The notes under the pieces: generated by a model
The model's input: the letters and a program-made list of their open reading frames with translations, nothing else
Databases searched by the model: none
What the model was told of the DNA's origin: nothing
Part shown: one piece after another, positions 49,412-62,000 of the stretch
Layout of the letters: each line of letters starts with the position of its first letter
Position numbering within the stretch: position 1 is the stretch's first letter
NCBI GenBank assembly: GCA_002943765.1
Contig: PQWQ01000010.1
Span: 684,501-748,500, forward strand
Length of the DNA: 64,000 bases
Reading direction: 5' to 3'
Source of the DNA: Psoroptes ovis
Taxonomy: Eukaryota > Arthropoda > Arachnida > Sarcoptiformes > Psoroptidae
Position numbers and translations under genes: made by a program

Positions 49412-50718
49412 GCTTCATCATTTCAAATATTATTCTAAGGGTAAAATAAAATTCTAGGACCCTTTTCTTCGGAGCCTATTCGCTTTCTTAGGGCCCTTCT
49501 AGAAGTAAAACTTTTATGGGGTCTATACATTGCTTGTACGCGTAGTAGTATATGATATATGATATTGCGTATAAACAATGAATGAATGAATTCATTCATT
49601 CATTCATTTATTTATTTATTTATTTGTTTTAAAATTTTAAAAATTTCAAAATTAAATTTTTTGAAATGAATCAAATAATAATACTTGAATTCATTCATTC
49701 ATTCATGATCATGTATGAATGTTATTTTTATGAAATTTGAATGAAATTTTTAAATGTGAATATATGTGAATTTACCGAACCTATTCATTCATTCATTCGT
49801 ATCTATTCATATATAAAAATGTCCGCATTCACTCTTCGTATGTTTACTTTTGGTGTGAAAACACACACACATAGACATGTAGACATCACCAAATATCAAA
49901 TAGAAACCCAAATAGAAACCATAGGCCTAATACTTATGAAAATTTGATGCGGCAAAAATAAAAAACGAGAAAATAAAAACAAAGGATGCTTTGAAATCAG
50001 CCCGATACTACTCCTACCATTATTATTATGTAATAAAAGGTGCATATGGACCTATGAATGAATGAATTTAATAAATGAATGAATTGAATCAATGGTAGAA
50101 AATGCAATTCAATGATGGTGTATGGTGTTTTGTATGGCATTTTTTTTTTGTATATTCACAATCAATGATGTAAAGTGTTTTATTTTGAGAAATATTCACG
50201 AGAGAAATAAATTCATTTGTGTTTTCATAATAATTCATGATTAAACAAAACAACCAATGATATATGAACACACACACAACAATCATGATAATAATTGAAT
50301 TGAAGGCTATTGAATAATTGAATTGAAATTCTACAAAAAAATATTGCTTCCATGTATTTTCAATTTAAATTCTGAATGCTTGAAATGTTATGATTATCTT
50401 GCATCAAACGAATATTCATGTATTCATAAATACAATAAACAATAAACAAACTACTAATGATAATACAATTCGAATGAATAAATCATGATTCGAAATGAAT
50501 AAATAAATAAATAAATGAATGAATAGGGAATAAAGGGTTGAAATATGCATACACAGAAAGCTTTAACCCGAACTCAAATCTGAATTCGTTTTCTCCATTC
50601 TTCAATTAATGTTTAAATAATTAATCATTTCACACTCATAAAACCGTTTCCATTCATTCATTTCTCTCAGTTTGATTTGATCAAAATAATCATTTTAGTT
50701 CAGTTGGTCAGTTTTTAA

Positions 50719-50799
50719 TTAGGTCATCCGATAAGTTCTTGTCGTTTTACGAATGAGAAAAAATTTTAAAAACGGCCAGAACTTATGGGACAATTCAAA
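50719..50799. mobile_element. Mariner-type MITE copy with mixed arms
   Basis: TTAGGTCATCCGATAAG left arm; ATGGGACAATTCAA right end, both partly mutated. Confidence 0.8.
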
Positions 50800-51401
50800 T
50801 ATTATTTCAGATTTTGAATGTAAATTTTGAATGAATATTTGTGAATTGAAGATCACCAACAGCAGCATCATCACCATCATCATGACCAACAGCAACAACA
50901 AACAAACAAGACGACAATTCATTAATTAAATTGAATTCAATTTAATTAATTTCATTTATTTGGTTGGACATTTTTGATTAATTTTTCACATACATTGCAT
51001 TCATTTCTGACCAAAATTGTAATCGAATGGGGTACAGACAAATGAAAATCCTTTGAATTTTCAATTTTCAAATTCCAATTTGGATTTAATTCCCATTTTT
51101 CTACCAAATTTGAATTCATTTTTTTGCATCAAAGAAGAAGAAAAATGAAATTAAATTTCGAAAAATGAAATTTTTTCTCCAAACATATATAAACATATGG
51201 CTATACATTCGAAGGCATACACACATCAGAGAAATATACACAGATGTGTATATGTCTGTGTGAGTGTATATTGTCCAGCAATGATCATAACTATAGCCAG
51301 TGAATAATATATTTTAATAATAACAAATGATTAATGAGAGTTGTTGTGTTTGTTTTCATTTTTTTTGGGTGAAAATAAATGAGTTCTCTGGAATGTTGAA
51401 T

Positions 51402-51484
51402 GTGGATGTTCGAAAAGTTCGAGCCGATTTTCACGAGCAAACTCTATTCGATTAAGCGTGGTGAACTTTTCGGACAACCTTTAA
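51402..51484. mobile_element. Mariner-type MITE copy, spacer group S
   Basis: GTGGATGTTCGAAAAG left arm, ACTCTATTCGATTAAGC spacer, TTCGGACAACCTTTA right end. Confidence 0.8.
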
Positions 51485-52260
51485 TAATTTTAGTTGAATG
51501 TAATGTAATGTACTTTTTTCATCATTTTGAAATTAATTTGATATTTCAATCCGATTCAATTCAATTTAATTCAATTTATTTATATGAAATGAAATGATTG
51601 CATTTGCTTTGATTGTTTTCCATTTTTATTTAGTTTATTTACCATTATTACACCAGAATGGTGGCCAGAATCGGTACCAAGATTCTTGAAAACCAGATTT
51701 TCGAAACCAGATTTTCGAAATGTCCACATGTACCAAAATCGGAAATTTGAAATGAATTTTTTTTTTCAAAATTGAAACAATTGAAAAAGTGTTTGTTTTG
51801 AAAAAACAATAAAACAATAAAATGACCAATAATTGATTCAAATTATTATTACTGAGGCTATTGTTATTTATGATTATTTTTCATTTGAAAAAATAAAAAA
51901 AATTCTATGAGTAAAAACAATTATAAACATTTTTCACAGTGAAATTCAAACGAAAATTGCCGCTTATATCGGCGAATGGACTCGAAATAAATCTTAATAC
52001 ATTTTTAGCTTGAAACTTGAACCAAAGGAACACACAGGGTGATAAGATTTCAAATTTTAAAATTTCAAAGAAATTTGTCCAAAAATAAAGAAAAGAACAG
52101 CTTTAAATCTTCTTCAATGTAACACAGTGTGTAAGTCTTATCAATATCTTATAATATTCTTCTTTTTGGAAGATTATCACAAAATTGATCGATTATTAGC
52201 GATTGATGGGTAAAAAATTGAAAAACTTGAAAATATCACTGTTTATTTACATTACTTGTA

Positions 52261-52342
52261 TTAGGTTGTCCGATAAGTTTTTGCCGATTTTCTCATAATT
52301 CTTTAGAATATAATCGACAAAAACTTTTCGGACAACCTTTTA
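52261..52342. mobile_element. Mariner-type MITE copy, group R reversed
   Basis: TTAGGTTGTCCGATAAG arm, the spacer AGAATATAATCG and right end TTCGGACAACCTTT. Confidence 0.84.
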
Positions 52343-53473
52343 TTATCATATCTTATCCAATGGTCACGTCGATTTGGAATAAATTATCAATAATTTTCCA
52401 GACTAAACTTTAAAATTTATGCGGACCATCGAAAAATGAACCCTTATATGGATGGCAACCCCACATAATCGGTCAATGATGGAATAATGCACCATAAAAA
52501 TTCAAAAAAAATTGATCGACACCCCATAAATGCATTTATGGCTAAAGTTTTTTTTATTTTTTTATTTTTTATTTTTTGATGAAATGTTCCCCTATTTCTC
52601 GCTAATCATTGATCAGATAATATTTAAAGTTTCTTTGAAAATTTTTCAAAAATTTAAAATTCATTTTTCTCTTCCATTCAAACAGGGTCCATAGGGCCAT
52701 TTCAATGGCATTCCATGGCATTTTACGCCGCGAGAATCCCTCGTATCATAATCCACTGGTATCCTTGAATTTGATTGGCCCCGAAAACTTGGCCAAAGAA
52801 TGATTACCACTCAAAAACAGCCTCCGAAAAAAAAGTTTCAGTCTTTTGGCTGACAGTGAATCAATGATTGATTCGAGATAATTAAGAGTATTCAAAGAAT
52901 TTAAAGGATTATTTAAATTACAAATCAAAAGGGGAGGCGTTTGGCCACAAAGGGGGCTGTGATTCGATTCGATTCTCAAGCATCTAAGCCTTAGATTCTA
53001 AGGGTTTCCAAGTTTTAAAATTTAAGAAAAAATTAAAAGTTTCTTTGCTCTTTTTGGCTCATCATCTTGGCTCATTAAGTCATTTCATCTCATTTCGCCC
53101 ATACCAACCCAATATCATCGCATCATCAGTCAAATCAGTCGGAAAGAGTTGAACTGAAACTGAAAACCATTCGTTGTTTTGCATTTAATAATAAGATGAA
53201 CGATATGACTATGACCTTGAATACACCACCAAATATTCATCATGGATTTTAATCGAAAAAAACAAAAAATTTCATTCAAAATTTATCGAAATCAAATTGA
53301 ATGAATGAATAAATTAATGAAATGAATGGAAATGAAATGAAACTTTGAAATGAAGAAACTCTTGGTCCAAATACACAAATAGAATTTAATCGAATAATCT
53401 CAAAACATTCAAAATCCAACATTTTACATTTATTCATTCAAATATACATCACTCATATCTGATATTGAAAATA

Positions 53474-53552
53474 TTGGGTTGTCCCATAAGTTCTTGCCGT
53501 TTTTAAATTTTTTTTCATTTGAAAAACGGCTAGAACTTATGGGACAACCTAA
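53474..53552. mobile_element. Mariner-type MITE copy, spacer group P
   Basis: TTGGGTTGTCCCATAAG to ATGGGACAACCTAA. Confidence 0.87.
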
Positions 53553-54145
53553 TATAAACACTTTTTTCTTTTTTGTTCGAAACTTATAGCCTTTTCAAAA
53601 TTTTTGAATATATTCAAATGTTCAAGTCACGTCTTGTAGTGCGTGTGTTGTGTGTATTATGGGGAATTGGCAATTCGAAAATATTTGAATTATACAAACA
53701 TGATAAATAAATACGGACATGAATTCTCAAAGATAATAACGATACGAACGATACGATATGAATGGAAAATATGAATAAATATCAATGAAACAACAGCAAC
53801 GATGAATGATGAACGACAAAATGAAAGGGCAACAACAACAAAATGAAAGGATAAATATGATTCAATGAATAAAAGGATTTCATTCATTCATTTCGATGGA
53901 CCAATTTCGGATGATTTGAGAAAGATTCTTTTTGTTGTTTGGCACCAAATCTAAGGCTATAGCTTTGTTCTTGAGTCCAAAATCATTCAAAATTCATAAT
54001 TCATTCAAATATTTTCTTTTTTTTCAAAAAAGGAATTTTACATTTGACGAAATAAAAGTCGCTTATTTTTGCTTTGTTGCTTTTGTTTGTTTGTTTGTTT
54101 GTTCGCTCCTAAATGCTATTAGTGCTATTTGATGTGCATTATATA

Positions 54146-54227
54146 TTAGGCTGTCCGAAAAGTTCTTGCCGATTTTCTAATTATTTTCTACGATTAAACT
54201 GGGAAAAACTTTCCGGACAACCTCTAA
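54146..54227. mobile_element. Mariner-type MITE copy, diverged spacer
   Basis: TTAGGCTGTCCGAAAAG arm, CTACGATTAAACTGG spacer, CCGGACAACCTCTAA right end. Confidence 0.82.
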
Positions 54228-54759
54228 TATATATATGGGGTGATACCAATGTGATCGCTTTCGTCGTAAGAATATTTTTTGAAACGAATTCTTTGAAACG
54301 AATCTTTCATTTTTCAGGATATTTGACATTCGATATTTCATATTTTGTGTTTGGCTGAAAAGAAATCGAAATGAATTGAATCAAAATCAATTGAATTTAC
54401 GCTTGGCCTGTTGTCGCAATGTTTATTCAAAGAGAATTGATGATAAATCGAAGGATTCGAAAACGATAAATTCAATTCGAATTGATGATGATGATGATGA
54501 TGGTGACGAGTAAAAGTAGTGATGATAATGTATTGGGGAATACATGGAAAAATGGAAGGGAAGTAAGAAAAGATAAATATTGGAATAAATCAAATAAATG
54601 AATAAATCAAAGAATAAGAATAAAAAAAATGGATGGATGAATCAATGAATGAATAAATATGAATTATTTTTCGGAATAAATGGATCAATGATAATAAATT
54701 TCATTTGGAAATAAATTGGAATTATTAGAATGGATGGATGATGAGCGCGACTTTTTTTA

Positions 54760-56515
54760 TTGATAGCCAATGATTTTTTCAAAAATTTTGTCAATGTATT
54801 GCCTTAGATTTTTTCGATTTTTTCAAAAATTTCCACGTAGTATAGCCTTAGATTTTTTCGAAATTTTCAAAAATTTTCAAAGGCAATAGTCTTAGATTTT
54901 TTCGAAATTTTCAAAAATTTTCAAAGGCAATAGTCTTAGATTTTTTCGATTTTTTGAAAAATTTTGACGATGGATAGCCTTAGATTTTTTCGATTTTTTC
55001 AAAAATTTCCACGTAGTATAGCCTTAGATTTTTTCGATTTTTTGAAAAATTTTGACGATGGATAGCCTTAGATTTTTTCGAAATTTTCAAAAATTTTCAA
55101 AGGCAATAGTCTTAGATATTTTCGATTTTTTGAAAAATTTTGACGATGGATAGCCTTAGATTTTTTCGAAATTTTCAAAAATTTTCAAAGGCAATAGTCT
55201 TAGATTTTTTCGATTTTTTGAAAAATTTTGACGATGGATAGCCTTAGATTTTTTCGATTTTTTCAAAAATTTCCACGTAGTATAGCCTTAGATTTTTTCG
55301 ATTTTTTGAAAAATTTTGACGATGGATAGCCTTAGATTTTTTCGAAATTTTCAAAAATTTTCAAAGGCAATAGTCTTAGATATTTTCGATTTTTTGAAAA
55401 ATTTTGACGATGGATAGCCTTAGATTTTTTCGAAATTTTCAAAAATTTTCAAAGGCAATAGTCTTAGATTTTTTCGAAATTTTCAAAAATTTTCAAAGGC
55501 AATAGTCTTAGATTTTTTCGAAATTTTCAAAAATTTTCAAAGGCAATAGTCTTAGATTTTTTCGATTTTTTGAAAAATTTTGACGATGGATAGCCTTAGA
55601 TTTTTTCGATTTTTTCAAAAATTTCCACGTAGTATAGCCTTAGATTTTTTCGATTTTTTGAAAAATTTTGACGATGGATAGCCTTAGATTTTTTCGATTT
55701 TTTCAAAAATTTCCACGTAGTATAGCCTTAGATTTTTTCGATTTTTTGAAAAATTTTGACGATGGATAGTCTTAGATTTTTTCGATTTTTTGAAAAATTT
55801 TGACGATGTATAGCCTTAGATTTTTTCAAAATTTTCAAAAATTTTGTCGATGTATAGCCTTAGATTTTTTCAAAATTTTCAAAGGCAATAGTCTTAGATT
55901 TTTTCGAAATTTTCAAAAATTTTCAAAGGCAATAGTCTTAGATTTTTTCGATTTTTTGAAAAATTTTGACGATGGATAGCCTTAGATTTTTTCGATTTCT
56001 TGAAAAATTTCGACGATGGATAGCCTTAGATTTTTTCGAAATTTTCAAAGGCAATAGTCTTAGATTTTTTCGATTTTTTGAAAAATTTTGACGATGGATA
56101 GCCTTAGATTTTTTCAAAATTTTCAAAAATTTTGTCGATGGATAGCCTTAGATTTTTTCAAAATTTTCAAAAATTTTCACGTACTATAGCCTTAGATTTT
56201 TTCGATTTTTTCAAAAATTTTCAAAGGCAATAGTCTTAGATTTTTAGATTTTTTGAAAAATTTTGACGATGGATAGCCTTAGATTTTTTCGATTTTTTCA
56301 AAAATTTTCAAAGGCAATAGTCTTAGATTTTTAGATTTTTTGAAAAATTTTGACGATGGATAGCCTTAGATTTTTTCGATTTTTTCAAAAATTTTGACGA
56401 TGGATAGCCTTAGATTTTTTCGATTTTTTCGAAAATTTCATCGATGGATAGCCTTAGATTTTTTCGATTTTTTCGAAAATTTCCACGTACTATAGCCTTA
56501 GATTTTTTCGATTTT
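54760..56515. repeat. 44-bp tandem satellite array (about 39 units, three unit types)
   Basis: Each unit begins TAGCCTTAGA or TAGTCTTAGA and is 44 bp. Three types are told apart by their tails: GACGATGGA (type A), CAAAGGCAA (B) and CACGTAGTA (C). Tail and body vary together: type A has GAAAAATTTT, type B CGAAATTTTC, type C CAAAAATTTC. A few B units are shortened by about 10 bp. The order A-C-A-B-A-B is repeated in the first half, a higher-order period of about 264 bp. The array contains no supported gene. Confidence 0.93.
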
Positions 56516-57380
56516 TACCAAACTCATTAAAGTCATTTTCAAATGTAGTCACTAAGGAAAAGTTTTTATTTATTTATTCATTTTTTTACATTCATACCCA
56601 ACAACACCATTTTTTTTTGCTAATTTAGCTCTTCAGGGGGACTTATTCGTATATCGACCCGAATCGCATAGCTTTTCCGATGGGACTTCAACATAGGATT
56701 CTTAAGTTTAATTTGTTCCTTAAAATAAAAAAAAATCCATTTTTCCTTGAAAAATTTTGAATCAACTGCCATTACGCTGTTATCATTCGTTTGTTATCCA
56801 TTCGTTTTTCGAATCATTATTTACATTTGTGAAAATGTTTGTTGATTTTTCACATTTTTGTTTCGTGAATTTTGAATTCAAAATTTTATGCAAAATTCTA
56901 TTTGTGTTTATCTCCTCCTGAAAATAAAATAAAATAAACAAAAACTGAACAAAAAAAGGAAAAATTTGCCCAAGTTTTTTTTTTTTTTTTTTTGTTCAAA
57001 AGTTTTCTTCACTTTTCTCATCCGAAATTGATAGTTTTTGAATGAATGTAATATAATATGAACTATGATTGTACACACAACATATTTCAAACATGAATGT
57101 AATCGATTAGTATATAAGTCGTAGTCGATTGTTTGTTAAGATATGTATTTTAATTTCAATTTTTTTATTTTATTTTAAATGTTTTTATCAATAAATATTA
57201 TATATATTATATTCAAAATGATGTATTAGATTGATTCGATTTAGTTTCATATATTAGAATGGAATGGAAAATGAAGATGATGATTTTTTGTAAACTTTTG
57301 TGAATAACATTTCATGTGAATGAATGAATGAATGAGAATGAATGAATCATAAATTTTGAATTGACACTAAAATTCAAATA

Positions 57381-57462
57381 TTAGGTTGTCCCATAAGTTC
57401 TGGCTGTTTTTTAAATTTTTTTTTTCATTCAAAAAATGGCCAGAACTTATCGGACAACCTAA
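57381..57462. mobile_element. Mariner-type MITE copy with mixed arms
   Basis: Left arm CCCATAAG type, right arm ATCGGACAACCTAA. Confidence 0.86.
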
Positions 57463-57661
57463 TAAATACACAATGAAGAAAAATAAATAAATCTCGAAAC
57501 ATTTTCAATCCATTTTTCGTTATTTTTCATCATTTCCAAACAACAACAATATGTTTGAAAAATGTTTGCATTTGATTTTGAATGAATGAATGAATAAAAT
57601 TTTTTTGAAAATTCATTCAAATGAGATAAAATTTTGTTGAAGAAAAATAAATAAATAAATA

Positions 57662-57741
57662 TTAGGTTGTCCGAAAAGTTCTTGCCGATTATATCATAGA
57701 AAATTATTGAAAAATCGGCAAAAACTTTTCGGACAACCTAA
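57662..57741. mobile_element. Mariner-type MITE copy, spacer group R
   Basis: TTAGGTTGTCCGAAAAG to TTCGGACAACCTAA with almost perfect arms. Confidence 0.88.
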
Positions 57742-58093
57742 ATAAATTGAAAATTGAAATGTCATTCAAGAATTTGTGCTATGTTTGTGCGAGCAAACAT
57801 TTGTGAATGGCATATTCACTTTTTACAAAAATTTTGCTTACCATTTGATCTTTTTTTTTCATTTCCTCGATATTCGTTCAATATAATTTTACATGTAAAT
57901 AAAAGTAAAGTACTGAAGTAAACGAAGAAGAAATATTCAATTGTCAATTCAGTTTTTGCCAATACATTCATTTTTTTCTTCCAATTTTCAATTCTTGATT
58001 TTTCTTAGTTTTGTTCGGAATTTGCTCATAGATTTAAATTTTTAATTTCATCGATTCTATTATTATTTGTTTATTCAGACATTTTTTTTAGTA

Positions 58094-58174
58094 TTAGCCT
58101 GTCCGAAAAGTTCATTCCGATCAATAAATATAGTTATTCATGAAAAATCGGCCAGAATTATGCGGACAGCCTAA
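58094..58174. mobile_element. Mariner-type MITE copy, diverged group S
   Basis: TTAGCCTGTCCGAAAAG to TGCGGACAGCCTAA. The outer change GCC/GGC is matched in both arms. Confidence 0.83.
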
Positions 58175-58380
58175 TATATTCGATATTTTTTTGTCGGAGG
58201 ATGAAAATAAATTTTTTTTGGCAGGTGAAATGTTTACATTATTCAACAGCAGTCAATTTTCCATGAAATTTTCGTACATCAAAAATTAATTATTAAAACT
58301 TGATAATAATAATTTGATCAAAATGAATGAATGAACCAACGATTTTCTTATATATTTTATGCTTTTCTTTTGAAAAGTAT

Positions 58381-58461
58381 TTGGTTGTCCCATAAGTTTT
58401 TGTCGTTTTTTAAAATTTTTTTTTCATACGAAAAACGGCAAGAACTTATGGGACAGCTTAA
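58381..58461. mobile_element. Mariner-type MITE copy, spacer group P
   Basis: TTGGTTGTCCCATAAG to ATGGGACAGCTTAA. Confidence 0.84.
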
Positions 58462-59001
58462 TAAAGTGTCAAAAATTATTATTTTTGCAATAATTTTCAT
58501 TCGTGCAGCATATCTTTTTCGTTGATTTCCTCTTCTTCTTGATACTAAAATCAAATATTTCGTTTCATCTGGATTTATATTCATCAGTTGCTGTTGTGTT
58601 ATATTAGCACTCATTACCTCTGGCTAATTTATCAAAATTTTTCATATCTGCTGCTGTTGCTGGTATTAATAATGTCTGTCGGATATAATATTTAAATAAA
58701 TGAATGAATGAATGAATAATAAATATTGGTTCAAAACTTTGCGTAAAAATATATACCCATTCTATAACTATTTTTATTATGAAAATAATTCATTGATTAA
58801 AAATTAATTTTTTTCTACTTTTATATTTGTTTTTTTTGTACGTATTATTATTATTATCTTATATGATATGTGTAAATATTACTTTTTTTTTTCTTTGCTT
58901 CTGATTTATGAATGTTGAATTGAATGAAAAGATTCGTTCATTCATTCATTCAATCAAATTGATTTTTTTTTTTTTTGATTTTTTGATTTGAATCTTAAAA
59001 A

Positions 59002-62000
59002 TCAATACAATTCTTGCCGTAATTCTTCATACAATATTTGTAAATCTCTTCTTAATGTTGAATCGATTTCATTCAATGAATTTGTATTTAATAAATGTAT
59101 TAATTTTGCTGCCATTCGATATTTAGCTTGTGATAGCGAGTATTCTTCTTCATTAGTAAAATCTTCAATTTCATTATTGACATTTTCATCATAAACAAAA
59201 GCATTTGCAACATCACTAGTCACATCTAATAATGATCTTGTCGATAATGAATAAGATATTGATGTATTCAAATTTGGCCGAAATCTTTGTGCAATCATTC
59301 TTGCATGTGAAACAATTCTTTCATCAAGTCCAGATTGTTCAGCTAATAATATTCCATAATATTGTTCTTTACTTGGTCCTGAACGTAATATATGTGGATA
59401 TTTACAAAGCAAATTGTCTATGAAAAAAAAATTATTAGGAAAAGAACAATGTCAAAATTTGAAGTAGAAAAATAATAATAAGAGAAAAGAATGGAATATT
59501 AAATGAATCAAATCAATCATTCCTATCTTATATTTTGTTTTTTTTCTTGAATTTGTGAATAATTTTGGAAAATAAAAGAAAATAATGGCAACAAAGATGC
59601 ATGAAAAAAATTCAGTAACAACTTACTTTCTAAATGTTCTTCAGAACTAAAATGATGATTGCTAACATTGAAATAATACTTTGACAATGATGTTAGCTGA
59701 GTGAAATGTGTGGCAAAAATAGTGAAAGATGATTGTGACATAAGTAGTGATTCACAAAACGACCAATAAGTTAGAAAATTGGTTTCCCAATTTTTTTTAT
59801 TATCTAAAGCAATATTTTCCGTAAAACTATAATCAGGACATGAATCACGACCAAGTTCGTCTATCAATATTAAACAATTTGGTGAAATGTGCTATTTTCA
59901 AATTGATTTTTTTTTTTGTTTTCAAATAAGCCATCATATGTGTAGCAGATGGTGAATAGAAAGTTAAAATAGAAGAAAGAAAGGGTTATTCATCAAATTG
60001 TAAGAAATCAAATTTTTATATATGTATGAACTTACTTCAAGTATATAATGTAATTCTTTGATTTCGACCATAAAAGAAGAGCTATTCATTTGAAGATTAT
60101 CATTCAACGCCATTCGAGTGAAAATTTTGTCACACAAACGAAATTTTGTATCCATTTGTGCTGGAACAAACGAACCGATTTGTGCAAGTATTTGTAGTAA
60201 GCCAATCTGTTTTAAAAAGGTTGTCTTTCCGCTCATATTTGGTCCAGTTATAATGTGAAAATTTAGATCATTGCTAAGAAATATTGAATTTGGCACTGAA
60301 TTGCCTCCGCATACATTATCCAATATTGGATGTGTTGCCTGTTTGATATGAAAAAATGAAAAAATAAAAATTATATCAAAAAAATATATTTTTACCTGAA
60401 TTATTTCCGTAAAGTGAGGATTGAATTGAGGTCTCACCCAATTCGCACATAAACTTTGATAAGCAAACGAATAAACAAGGTCAATGTTGGCAACAATATC
60501 GGCCAGATTATAGAGACAAGAAATTTTAGTTCTAATTTGTTCGATCAATTTAGTGATAATATTATCACTTTGTAAATAAATTTCTTCGACAGATTGCCGT
60601 ATACGGCTATTGAGTCGCATCAAATCATCTGATGTGAAAGAGATATAATTTTTGGTTTTGTGAACATCTTTAAATAATGATGGAAATCGTTTTAGTTGAT
60701 TAAAAATTGGGCCACTATCATTGCTAGTGTTTCTATCTCTTCGATAGTCATCACTTTTCATTAATTTTATTTGCATAAAAAATCCCTTTGATGAATTAAA
60801 AGAAAGCCGTATACCAGATAGACTATATTTGACCTCTATGTTAAGAGTGAATTGATGTTAGAGTAGAATGATCATGTAATCAAAAAGTCAACATCATTTA
60901 CTTACCATAAGCTTGTGCCAGTGCCACAATATCGTCAATTGTTTCAGAATACATGCTACGAGCTATGTCTAACATGGGATTAAATCGATCTTTGATTGCA
61001 AAACATCGTTCTAATTTCATGGCTGCTGTGCTCATACCATTGATTGTATTATTATTCCTGGCCGATATCCCATGACCAAAAGTTGATTTAACACATTTAG
61101 CTTCGCTGTTGATGACCTGATCAATCATTAATTTAATATGCTCATAACCAGGATCTTTCAATAATTCCACATAATCATTGAATAGTTTTTCGTCACATTC
61201 GATTAATAATGTTCGCAAATGATCAACCAATGATGCAATATGTTTCATATTGATTACATAATCAATCTTTTTTTCGATATAACGAATTATAGCAGGCGAT
61301 ATTGATGATAATTTACTTGATCTCATCAATGATATTGATAATGTAGATTGTTCATTTGATTTATTAATAGTATTATATGAGGATTCATTCTTATCATTAT
61401 CATGCATTTGATTCACATCGACTGGAACTAATGTTATGTTGGCCAGTAATTGATCAAGATCAACAGCACCAAAACTATCGAGAAGATTTTCAAAACTATT
61501 AAATATTTCAATTGAACTAGATATTGCTTCGATCATATCTAAACGTCTATTGATTAATTCTAGATTTGTTGTAGGCTATATTTGAGTGGCAAAAAAAAAA
61601 TAAATAAATAAATAAATGAATAAAAACTAATGATCGCGAAATAGGGATGAGGAAAAATAAATACTTGTAATATATTTGAACGAAGCAAAATGAAACCAGA
61701 TTTTGTTTTGGTACGATTTATTGTACAAAATAATGTATACCAACTTTTTGGATCTTCAAGATTGATAATTAATTCTAGAATTTTCGCTGTAAGCGGATCG
61801 ATAATCATTGTGTTTAATGAGCTTTGATAAATTATTTTTATCGATTTTGGTGCATATTGAATCTGTCGAAAAAGGGAAAAAAAGTGGAGAAAAAAGGAAA
61901 GTGAAACAACAAAAAATTTTTGGCAAAATGAACAAATGTTTTAGTTTGGTTAAGGCAAACTGTAATGATTCGATACTTACTTGACGGCCGACTATAAGGT

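Larger units (their letters stand above)
46351..54740. other. Noncoding, repeat-rich interval
   Basis: No supported gene in about 8.4 kb. It contains six MITEs, two copies of the second palindromic family, CA/GT microsatellites near 49,060-49,130, a CAG-rich run near 49,364-49,411 and many AATG-type repeats. Confidence 0.6.
56520..59001. other. Noncoding interval downstream of MSH4
   Basis: Contains four MITEs packed between 57,381 and 58,461 and AT-rich simple sequence. Short minus-strand frames at 58,480-58,690 have partial splice signals but no firm gene model. Confidence 0.55.

Noticed and set aside
52746..52979. 77-residue minus-strand frame rich in Leu and Ser
   Set aside because: No homology mark, no exon context, and lies in a repeat-rich noncoding region.
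54760..56515. CRISPR-like array
   Set aside because: The repeats are contiguous 44-bp units without unique spacers and the genome is eukaryotic; it is a satellite.
58357..58690. Minus-strand frame starting MSANITQQQLMNIN and an upstream frame ending FDKLARGNEC
   Set aside because: The first frame runs into a MITE with no donor, and joining the two would need an intron of about 27 bases. No family is recognised.
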